Origin: Patagioenas fasciata
Taxonomy: Eukaryota > Chordata > Aves > Columbiformes > Columbidae
DNA: 64,000 bases
Assembly: GCF_037038585.1 (NCBI RefSeq)
Contig: NC_092523.1
Span: 27,471,501 to 27,535,500 of the forward strand
Reading direction: 5' to 3'
Both the position numbers and the translations under genes were made by a program. The notes beneath the pieces were generated by a model. The model was not told the DNA's origin and made no database searches. It worked only from the letters and a program-made list of their open reading frames with translations. Shown one piece after another: positions 39,374-51,500 of the stretch (the first letter of the stretch is position 1; each line of letters begins with the position of its first letter).

Positions 39374-39594
39374 CTTAGAGTGTATAATACTCTTCCATCA
39401 CTCCAGATTCGGAGCAAACGATTTGGAGTTGTAATCCAGTGAGCATCAGATTTCCTTGAGTTCCGGAAGAAAGTGTCTGGAATCCAAATTTTTCCAACCA
39501 TGTTGCTATTAAGCATAAGCACTTTCATTGAGCTGTTAAATTTTAGACGACTGTCATACCATGTCTGGGCAAAAATTATATCTATGGTATATTC
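39374..39594 (-). CDS. GABRG1: GABRG1 exon 4: ligand-binding domain core
   Basis: A 221-nt exon (acceptor TTTTTAG|GAA, donor AAG|GTAGGT) with 73 complete codons plus AG. It encodes [17 protein letters not shown], a sequon NSS (Asn codon 39535-39537), [33 protein letters not shown] and [15 protein letters not shown] is diagnostic of pentameric GABA/glycine receptor subunits. Codon 7 is Ile (39574-39576) and codon 60 is Leu (39415-39417); these correspond to gamma-2 Phe77 and Met130 of the benzodiazepine-site face, and Ile/Leu is the gamma-1 state as I recall it. There is no stop or frameshift. This segment forms part of the alpha/gamma interface where benzodiazepine-site ligands bind. Confidence 0.96.
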
Positions 39595-42500
39595 CTAAAA
39601 ACAGAGAAACAGCCATACTTATGTACACATTACCAAGAATTTTTAATTTATATATAATCTAAGGCCACTTCTATTATCTTTCATACTGCTATTTGCACAG
39701 CGCACAGCAGCCTGTAGCCTCAAACTAAGAAATTAGAGACTGAGGAAAGACACACACAGAATTCTGTCTCTACCTCCTCTCCCTTGACACACAGGAATTA
39801 GTTAAAGAGGAGACATGGAAGCTTGCTGCAACTTGGGTGCCACCACACAATGCAACCACTTCTGGGGGCCCTAGACAGAAATCTAAGGGTAACCTGTATA
39901 CTTCGGGGCTAGAATAGGCTTGTTAAGACAGAGATTCTAAATCTCGTAAGAAGCAAAGCAAGTAAACTTTCTATATTTTTCCCCAAACTTCACAACATGC
40001 AATTTAAGATTCTTCAAGAAATTTCAGATTTTGAAAAGTTCACAAATATGTGGGAACTAAACATCACAGTTTGCAGAACTATTTGATACCATCTGCCTCC
40101 TATATCTACCTACATACACACAAAAGTATACATAATCATAATCAGGAATGAAATTTCCCTAAAGCAATTTCACTTTACTTACAAAAGTCTAAAGAAAGCT
40201 CCTTTGGTGACAGAATGTCAAATTCCTCAGTAGACTTATGGCCAGAAAAGAAAGGTGAAAAATAAATAAATGGAAGCCCCACAGCCTTTTAGTGATACAA
40301 TTCTTGACACAGTAAACCTTGAGGGAGAAAAACATTACAGATACAATGAAATATTTTTCAAAGAATCAAGCCAGTTGTTCCAGCAGTCCAGGCAAAGGAG
40401 CAAGGCAGCAGTCTCTTCTTTGCTCTATTTGTCACTTCTGACCTTAAGGGCAATGGTCTCTCTACTTGATGGCAGATGTGATCTTTCCTGCACAGCTGCC
40501 CAATGAGGGTTCCAATGAGCAACTCAGCAGATCCTCTGCAGGGAAAAAAGAGCTGGAGACCAGACTTAAACACTTGGTGTTGGTTGCTCATCTCTCAGTT
40601 ACAGGATGGGTGGGCGAGGGAAGATGAAAGTGAGACAGGGGTTCAAACTCTTGCTTGAGCCAAAGGAGTCACTACTAGTTTACTTGGTCAATAAAAATGC
40701 ACAGCGCAGACAGTCAATTCTGGCTTGAAATAAAATAAAAGTGGAAGGCTTTGCTGGTTGGAGTAGAGGGTTTTGTTTATTTTACTTTTAAATAATAACA
40801 GCAGCCAACTGTATGAGTTACAGACTCTTCACTCATTTTTGCAACTGAGATCACCCATCTCCCAGAAAAGTTTGTGTATTTGGTGCTTCCTCCTTGAGAA
40901 GTGCCAAGGCACATATTCCAGGACTAACTAAATCCCTGTCAATTTTCCCACCTCTCCAGGTGGGAGAAGAACAGTTTAGGAAATAAATACACAAGAGGGA
41001 GGCTTGCCCTTGCTCTGTGACGTATGACAGATGAATTACCACCTGGACTGTGGTAACTCAATGACTCTCAAAGGTTATGAATAATTAGTGTATGAGGGAA
41101 ATAGTGGAGAGATGGAAGGAATAAAAGGACTAATCAAAAATGCATTTAAGAGATGACTTCACTCTAAAACTTTGCTTATTCCTTGAGAGTCACCACCACC
41201 AGGGGAAGAATCTGTAGGTCAAAACAAGTCCTTGATTATTTTATTTCTGTAAACAATGTTCAAGACACCTGTGAAAACTCAAAGCCCATTTAACATTAAA
41301 ATTCAGCTTTCTCCGCTGAATTTCTGGTTACAACTGGAAAGGAAACTTGTCTTGCTGTAGTGGAAGAAAAGGCCTGAGGCAGTCCACCAGATAGGCGCTT
41401 TAATAGGCTTAAATGGAACAGAATGAACAAAGATTTATGTGTTGCCCTTACAGTAAAAATACAAAAAAAAAAAAATAAAGTCACTGAGTGAAATCAACAG
41501 ACACAATCAAATGTATGAAAAGAGGAAAAATGTCTGTTTGAAGGTGCTCCTCTAAGCAGTCACTTCACAGTAGCACTACATTGTCTGAGAAACAGAAATT
41601 ACCAAAGTGTCATTACAGTCAAATCCACCCAGCGCAAGAAAACTCACGTTGTCACAGAATACCAGCCACCCTAACAAATTAAGATAAAAACGGAAGAGGA
41701 GCTCACAGATTATTTTGAACACACAAAGCAAAGGCACATCCTCAGCGTACCCAGATACTTGTATTCTCTTACCTTTCAGTATTAAATGTGCAAGAAAAGA
41801 AGAAAAAAAATAGTTAAACTCCTTCACATTACATTCATCACTGTTCCAAAAGAATCTAATACAGAATAGTTTAATATAATGACATTAGTAACTACCTGTT
41901 TTCAAGTATCTTGATGAATGTATAACAAGAGATCCAGTTGCTACCATCTTGTCACATACATACATACCTGCAAGGAGTGGTCCTCCGTTTGTAAGCTGAC
42001 ATGTCAGCACCCAGACATCTCCATCTCCCTCAGGAGTCGGCCAACCAAAGGCATAATCCTACTAATCTTGTAGCCTCGAAGTGGGCAGCAGCAGCAGTTC
42101 ACCCCTCTCTTCAGCTGGGACCCAGAGTCAGTGCTCTCTGATTTCTCCCAAGACCATTTATTCCACTTCTAACATTTGCCTTGGTGGATATTACTACCTA
42201 CTTCTTCAGCATGACTATTTGTCCTATGCCTCCCTGAGACCTCTCTGTCTTTGAGGGCCCATAATACATACTTAGGCTGCATATATTCTTCATACAATGC
42301 ATCTCACACGGGATCACATTTTTCAGTCCATTATATCTGCACTATCTTTCATTCAAGTGAACTTTAGCACAATGTCCAAGCACATACACATAGTCACATT
42401 GTGGAGGTGCAAAGTATGTGAAAATGGGACTCAAATGTATATTAGCCTTCTTTCTGAATACAAGTTCCCCCACAGAAGAGGTCATATGGCACAGGTCCTA

Positions 42501-45500
42501 ACTGACCCCAGCCAGTCACCAAGCGCAAGCAAACATACAGGATGATCAGACACCTGAGAATCTGGTAGCATGCAGCTGTGACAGTATAGACACTTGAGAG
42601 CAATAACCTGAAAGGGAAACTATGCTAGGTAGACTGTGAAGAAAGTCGGATTCTTTCTGAAAATCTAGTTTTGAAATGAGACTGAAATTTTCAGGTTTTA
42701 TGAATTCAAACACTTAATTCCCCTAAATTTGCAGTGTTTATGGACTGATACACTGAAGTCCCTTAAATTTGCAGTTCCTGAACAATATTTCATATTCCCC
42801 TATAAGAGAGAAATCTGGGTCGCTAAAGATTGTGGAAAATCAGCTAGAAAATTCATTATACTTTATTTTATGGAAATATTTTGTTTCCAAAACTAGATAA
42901 ATAAAAGCCCTGTCTTTGTTTAAGCATCATATGAGCAAGCACAACAGTACACCAGATCTATACAATATCATTTTAGTGCAACAAATCTTTCTGAGCAGCT
43001 ATTTTGTTTTGTTGTTTTTTTTTTTTTTAAAACAAAGTTAAATTTAATACTCCTATCATTACTTCTATTAGTCTTTCATAAAGTTCACCATTCAATGCCA
43101 CTGTGTAACCATAAAAATTGGTTTACTACTCTCCCTTTCAAATGAAACTAATGATAAAACAGCCATGCAGAACAAAATGGAATCAATTTGTGGCTGTGTT
43201 AGTCACAACCATAGCAAAATGCATGGTTATTCACAGGGTTCAATAACCACGGCGCATGTTAGCTCATATTTGGCATTTGATTAGATCACTGAACATTTTT
43301 TGCACAGCTGGCATAAAGAGCCCACCTGCCTAATTATTTACAGATAACTGAAATCCTCCTCCATCTCTTTTCTCTCTAAAAGATCATCACAAACTCCAAA
43401 GGCTGCGAACAGAGCGACTAATCAGAGATTACCATTAAAGGGCCAGGCAGTGAACAAACTGTGAATGTTGATAAGCACGTGTACTGTCTCAGAGAAAATA
43501 ATTTAATAAATAACAGCAATTACTTCAAATAAAGCAGGAATGGCTACTGTATGAGAATAAATGAAATCCTCAACATCAGTTTCATTGTCACACACAGTTC
43601 AGTTACAGTCAGACATGAAAATGGACCAGTGGATTAGCTTTTTTATTGAAAGTTGTGAGAGAAATGGAGGGAGCTACCACCCTACATGATTGTTTCTCAG
43701 TGCAAACCTCATCACATGAATTCCAACATGTCAATAAGTTGGAAAAAACCTCACAAAGCAGAAAAATCATTTTTCTTGGATATTTTGCCTGGCAGTCTCA
43801 CAACTGATTTGATATTCCACAGTAAAACGTGTGGAGAAGTCAAGCAACAAGTAGCTATATTGTTGGCTGAATTATGTTAACTGCAACACATTTTGTTTGA
43901 GAACAGGAAAAAAGTGGCCTAGTTTTCTGGAGTCAAACGCAAAAGCAATGAAAAGTCCGAAAACCAACCACAGAACTGAAAAATTGTGTGAACTACAGAA
44001 TTGCAATACAGTTCATTACCAGTGAACTTCAGAGACAAATGAATAAAAACATACTCATGTCATTTCATCTTTGCCCAAGAAACCCACCTCAGCTTTTTGC
44101 CTAGATTCAAAATTTTAGCTGAATAGGCACCTGGAGTTTTCCGGAATGCAACAAGCTAATTCAGAAATCTGTTCCATAGGGAGCCCCCAAACTCTGTTCG
44201 ATTACCAACTGTGACATGACTTCATCTTATTCAGTTATGTGAGCTTCAAGATATTTTCCCCATGTTTCTTCATTCTATTCAGTTTTCTAATTCTTTAAAC
44301 CAGACCACCAGACCTCAATGTGAAGAAGCCACGGAAAGTTTCAGAGAAAAAAAAAAAAGAAGCGGAAAGCATTCTACCAATTTATATTTTTCAGTATTAA
44401 GAGATGTGATTTAATATCAATGACCCAGTTTAGTATGCTGATTAAGAGGTTTAAACAACAAAGAAATTCACAGATAAAACTGGTAACCACATACTTTCCT
44501 AAGAGGTAAGCACCAAATAAAGCATCAAGTATTAGCTAATTTATATTCATCTTTCCAGCATGCTGCCAATAAACACTTGTAACCTTTACATTTTCCTTCA
44601 GTCAACTATCTCTGGACATAAATAAGGTGTTAATATGTAATTTATTAAAATACTTAACCTATCTTTGTTGTATAACTGCTCTTAACAAAAGGCCTAAAGT
44701 GTGGTTGTTCTGTCTGGTGAGTTACTTTAAAAGCCCTTTAAAAAGTTCTTGGAACTGCTTCAGGCTTCATGATGGTTTGAGAGCTTCATCCCCACTGCTG
44801 GGACTGAAGCAAAAGTAAAATTTCTTGTTTTGGTAAACCATGTTAGTTCGCTCACTAGAGCAAACTAAACCTAGTGACCTTAGGGTGAGATCTCAAAGAG
44901 CCAACAAACCACAATGATTCTGACATGTACCTGTAATATTAAATTAATTATATTACAACAGTGGAAGAGATGGGAGCTGCAGGAAATGCACTGAACAGAA
45001 GTGCACAGCATCTGCTCCCAGAATCTTGTAATCAGTCAGACTGTTATAATTGTACAGACAATCACACTGGAGCATGCTATGAGAACATATGCATGGGTTA
45101 AAGTGGAAATATGGCAAACCATATCTATTGAAGGTGAGGGAGTACAGTGAGACCTATGTAGTCACAACACAGAAAAAAAAATCTATCACTCATAATTTGG
45201 CATCTGTGCTTATCCAGTCCTTATTTTGAACATGCAAAGTGACAGATGCAAACAAAAATATGAATAAAGATTTACTTCAATGCTTTGAAGATTAGAAACT
45301 GTAATTAAAATCTTGCCAATAGTCAAAAGATTAGCTAGAAAAGCACTTCAGCAAATTCTCTGCTTTTATTTGATCAGCTTAGATTTGGGGCATTTGAAGA
45401 GAGCGTGAGGAGAGGAAGTAGATTATACATATGATACATATACATTCCCACCCTGAAAACCACACAAAAAGTTTTGTTTTGCTTTTTGGTTAAAACTTGA

Positions 45501-48500
45501 ACATTTCAGCTGCTGCCACTCATAAACAAACATCAAACTATAGAAAGAATCAAGGAAGACAAAAAAAAAAATCAGACATAAATACATATATATGTTAGAA
45601 ACCAAGGAGTGAATACTGATACAGATTAAGGGTTTGGCTTTGAGGTTGCCAATAGTGATTATCAACTCCAATAACTGTTTTCTATATTCTGCAGCTATAT
45701 CTACCTTCCTGCAACTAGAGAGACTCAAGCAGTCAAAATTGGTCTCATGAACAACTTTAGCAATAGAACTGCATGTTACTCAAGCATACATGGTTTTCTC
45801 CAGTTCCATTTTATAAATAAACGATATAGTCTCAAATACAATGATTCACCTTTCAGTATGGTGTAACTACTTCCAAAGCAAGATTAATCGCACAATTACT
45901 ATTTGCTCTTTTTATTTCCAAGGTTCTCCTGCCATGATCCAAAATCCTAACGTTGATGGCAAGGAGACTTATCTTGGTTTGGTTTCTACCCTGCATCTCC
46001 TGTGAGATACATGATCCCACATGGAATACAGCACTCCTATCAGTTTAGCTTCGGATTAAGCAGTTGTACAACTCCTAATATCAATCATCTGCTACACTGA
46101 ACATATAAGAGCATAAGCAACTGTTAAGAGCTTCCTAAAAGAGTCTCTGTTTACTTATTGGTGCCAAGGGCATAACCCTTCATGGGGATAACCCTCTACG
46201 ATAAAGTCACCACTGTTATTCAAAAAGGTGAAACCTCATGCAGATCTTACTGTATGCCAGTGAATAACAAATGCTGAAACAGTCCAACAAAAAGTGTTTT
46301 AGATGTGCATGGTCCATGCTGGTAAAAATAACCATCTAGAATGTAGAAGACTTATCAAACAACAACACAATAAAAATAATGAAGGCCAAGATCAACAGGC
46401 AGGGAAGATACACTCACTTACTAGCAGAAGCACATTGTATTTCCTAGTAGCTATTTTGTCAGTGCTGTCACCCCTAGTAATGAGGGAGTGGGGCAACACT
46501 CTTTCCAAGCACGGAGCTGCTTCCTTGGTAAACAGCTTTGAGGTGCTGCAGAGGGAAAGGGCATCCAGACCATTCCCTCACTTTGTCAAGTGAACTTCCC
46601 ACAGCATGCACTCTGAGGAGAAAAGTCCTGTTCCTGCAGCTGCCCAGCTTTTAGCAGAGAATGAGGTCTTGTAGTGTTGGCACAGGCCCTGGCACCAGCC
46701 ACTATAAGGACCAGTGAACGGTAGCAGCTTTCCTCTGGAGCACAGCAGCGGAGGCCATGATAAACTGCATGGCAGGAGCCATTGCCAAGGACAGTTTCTA
46801 GTGCAACCAGCTGTTATCTCTATTATAACAATCCAAGAGCACTCCCTGCCTTTCTTCCTGAAACCACAGTTCAAATCTAGGCCAGCAAAATCATTCCTAA
46901 AACTGGAATGCAACATCACAAATTTCCATATAGAAAGACAGATTAGGAATTAATAACAAAGAACACGTGTGTAATGCTCTTCAAAATATTTATCATCTGT
47001 TAGACAAAAAGATAAGAGGTACAAGACAAAGAACTAAATGTAGCTTGTCTCAGCTGCAGACACAAGGGAGACAATCACAGCAGAAGCAGACAGAAAGTAT
47101 TTGGAGAGGATATTGAAGAATCAGAAGTAACAATAAGCTGTATAACAGAGCAGCCAAGCAGTCTCTGCAGTTTTGGGAAGAAAAGCAGGAGTAAAGGACT
47201 GTTTAGATTAGCTTTAGCACTAGTCAATACCTTTACCTTCCCAGTTAAGTACTTACATTAACATTATTCTTGGTTTAGGTCATCTGAGATGACAACTGAA
47301 TTGTGCAGGCACTCAATACTGCTTATACAGGATACACATCCTCTACAAGGAGCCTATGGTTTGAATTAACATAAAAGACAAGATTTGGAAAGACAACAAC
47401 GGCATAAGTAACAGAAAACAGAAAACCCAATACCAGTCAGAAGTACAGGTAGTGATCTTAGCACAACAAAAGCTAAACGGATGTGATAGTTTGTAGCTTC
47501 CACAAAAAGAAGACAAGAAAAAATATTAAAACAGGAACATGATGAGAAACGAAGTGGCTTTGCAGACACCTATAGAAAGTTTATTTCAAGCTTAAAAGGC
47601 AGTTTCGGAGAAAGTGGCATGAAAAGTTGAAAGGATGGGAGCAGAAGCTGGTGAGACCTGAGATAGGAAATGGGGTCTTGGGGAAGAAAAATAAAAAAAT
47701 ATTATGCCTGGGAATAGGCTTTGGAGTGCCTTGAAAGTGGAAGGGAACTGTTTATGTGCGAGGTCCAGTGAAAGAGAGGAAGAATCTGAGCAAGAAATGA
47801 CTTAGTATAAACAGTCAAAGCAATATTTATTTTTCTTTATTTACATTGAAACCAAGCCAACTGTGACCTAAGTGATACAATGGTGCTATACAAAAACAGT
47901 ATTTCCTAAAGTATTAACTAATCAAACACAAAATTTAAGTGTGAACCACAGCACAAAGAGACTGAAGCCTTAGATATTAGCATTGCTAAATGCGACACAC
48001 CAATTAAGGCATATTTTACAGCAAAGAACATTGATTTTTCTGGCATCTTAACCACCTTCCTGACTTCATATCTATTAAGGGACAACCAGTAAACTGCAGC
48101 TGAGAACAGGAAAGTACTGAATACTGTTTAAAGCAGGGGCTGAAAGATGCCTGTACTCTGGTTTTGCTTCAGAAAGCTACTGCAACATTTGACTGTCGTA
48201 CAGTGGCTGCCTTTTCCCTCAGCCCTCACCATTACCTTCAAAATGTAGTGGGAGTGACACAGGAACTGCTGTGCTGAGCCAGCATGAGCAGAATATGGCC
48301 TATACTTGGCCAGTTCCCCTGAAACTGAGTAGGGCAAGCTTAGAGGTACCTTGCAATAACAGCAGGCAAAGTAGCTGCCTACAAGAGCCAGAATAAGCAA
48401 TTTAGGCTATTTTTTTTCAGAATAAACCAGAAAACATTCATAAAATTGTACTTGTGAAATATTACTCAAGTTCCTAGGGCTAATAAAATAAGAAATACTA

Positions 48501-51500
48501 ACAGACATATGGGTTTTGACACAAATATATTTCATAACAAAGAAAAAACAATACTCAAGCCTACTGAAGGAATATTTACTCAGCTACAGTAAATGCACAC
48601 TATGTCCATCAATCTCAAACATTCATTTGAGTAACAGTCGATTAACTCTGATCACTTGCAGTGCTGACAGGCACCAAAATGACTGGAATCTATCTTTCCT
48701 AATCAAAATAAAAGAGTAAGTTAGGAAAAAAACCAAGTCCTATTCCAGCTCAATCCAAAGAAGATGCTGTACGGTAAGAAACAGGTAATATTTAAAATAC
48801 TTACTGGTACTTTCATCCTGATTATGAACAAATATTCCTGCCATTTGAAAGAGAGTGGAACCAGTTTGCATAAAATGCACACACCTCTGAAAATTTGCAG
48901 TGCTTGCACGCTGAACCCACACAGCCTCAGGAAACATTAAGGGCAGGACTGCATCTCTCATGCTCTTCCTCTCAGTCTATCATCATAAAGCTCATAGAGG
49001 CAATGATTCTCCTCAAAACGGTCTTCTTCAAACATGAAAGCAATTCCAACCTCCAGGAAAAGCTTAAAATGCAGTTCACAGACCATGACAAGCCCTATCA
49101 AGCAGTGTTCACCCAGTCCTGAAATATGACTATACACTGCAGCATTTGGGTAGCATTATGATTTATTATGGTTATGCTTCTTGTATGGAACTACATTCAC
49201 TTAGACACACAGCTCTCTGTAACAGATAGACCAAGAGGGAGAGAGAGCGTTCGTATTTTTCCATTTATACACTTCTTACTTTGTTTTTTTTTTTTTCTAT
49301 TGTGTTTGTTACATCCTTAAGCCAACGTGATAGGGCTGACACATGTAAACTGAAGTACATTCCCAGATATTTGCAGGATCAGGGTCTTGCTAATTCCAGT
49401 ATCTATTTCTGCCTTTTTCTAAGCCTCATCTTTTCTATATGATAGTTACTACTCATTCAGTAATAAAACATTTAATATAATTCAGAGCCACTTAAAAGTA
49501 GATTGACTTACAGAATAACACATACAGAGTGTGCATCTTTGAGTACTGGATTTCAGGGTAGCTTCAGATAACATATTTTTGTGTCATGATTACTTCTATT
49601 CTAGAGTGCTAATGTAAATTACCTGGCCCTGTAGAGTAAGAATACAAAACCTTCAAACGTTTAATACAAATTTAGCAACTAGTAGAATAAGTGCAGTGAC
49701 ACACCTGACCACAAAGCATCCTCCATTACTACAATAATATTGAGCAATCTGTATTAGGATACTGATCACATTGATACTTGAATGCCTAAAAAAAAAAATA
49801 TTAAAAATCTGCCGCTAGTTACTGTAACTTGAGAATGAAATGGAATTTAGAAGTCAAAGGATATTTAAAATTCATCATCAGTACATTCTACACAAAGTCA
49901 TAAATGGTACAATATGTCCGTAAATATTGCATCCTAACAGTGTCCAGGCCTTACAGCCCGTGTACCGAGCTAGCACATCGTGTATTCTGTGAATATCTGA
50001 TTTGATCAGGGGTTTAGCTATCTTGTTAAAAATAAAAGTGCTATGCTTCAAAGTATGGCCTTCAGCTTGCGGTCACAGCAGCCTTCAATGGATAACTAGC
50101 CAAGATCATGCGACAAAAGCACAGAAGAAACAGAAATGCTGGGAAATAACAAGGAAGCTGAACTGCTTCAGTGAATTGCAGTCCTAGAGATTTATCCTGG
50201 TGCCTTCAGTCTGGATCTTCTGAGTTCCATTAGTAAATACAAAATCTGAATAGAGGGCATCATCTGCATCCACAGCAAAGGAAGAAAAAAATATGTAGCT
50301 CTCAAACACCCTAGAATGGCAATGATCACATCATGTTTCAAAATGTTAAATCATGAGTTAGAAACACAAGAAACCACAAGGGAATTTTAAAACATAATTT
50401 TGTTTCTGTAAACATACATATTTATATATCTATGCACTTAACAAGGACAGACATAGACAGAGTATTTTCTTTTGGCTAGTTTTTAATCTATCAGTTATGA
50501 TGTCTATGTATCTCTATAGAAATTATCTGCCTCTTAATAACCCCTCCCCCATGTTTATTACTTGAGTATTGCTCTACTATTTACTATATGAAACTCAATT
50601 AAATAGACATTAAGGGCAGGGAAAGTATAAACTTCTCTCTTTGCTCTTCATTTTTGACACAATGATGCAATACTGCTTCTTACTTAAGGAACTGCTGCTT
50701 ACTCCTTCTCCAAAAATTTCTCACATTTGGGGTAGCAACCTTTTATTGTCATGAGAGTTCTGACCACGCAGAAATTACAAGATCAGGTATTCTCTTAGCT
50801 AAAGGAAGGTAAAAATGTCTTGGAGGCTGGCCATGCCTCTCCCAGCCCACTGCATTACACACTTGCATAGTCTTGTCAAACCACAAAAGCTGTGGCTCTG
50901 GCATCATTCTCTCCTGGACCCCTTAGAGCACCAGTAGTACAAACTTCATGTATTTATGAACACATAGGGTTTGGGGGATGAATACAAGGCAGAGAAAGAT
51001 AATGAGGCCCACCAGCAACACAGATCAACATACATTTCTACACAGGGACCGTATCTCTGCTACTTGTACCATCAAATAGAGTGGGTTTTCTTCCACTTGG
51101 TCCTAGTTAAGGAGGAAAGATAGTAAGAGCCCAGTACAACTCCAGTAAGTGCTCAACTGAATGAGCTTCCACGTAGAGGAAAACCAGGCTCTAAAAATTC
51201 ACTCCATGTCTAAATTTTGTTAACAAATCCCTGTACTACTGCAGAGCTATTGAAGATCAAGACTTTGGCCATAAAAATGCACTTAGCTGCATTTTACATT
51301 ATTGTTGCACGATGCATAGCAAAGGTTAGCTCTGAAAGACTGATTAAAAAAATCTTTAGACTTAATGAGTGTTAGAAGCCTAATTACTCTGCAGGTCCAG
51401 ACGCTTGTTAAAAATGTGTACTTAGGTTGTAGATGCCTGAAGAGATGACATGCTATAGAAAAACATCCCCTTAAGCATGGGGTGTCTATACAGTGTAGAC

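Noticed and set aside
46303..46953. Frames of 79-113 residues in the GC-richer segment
   Set aside because: Open frames on both strands are compatible with composition alone; only the composition is reported as a finding.
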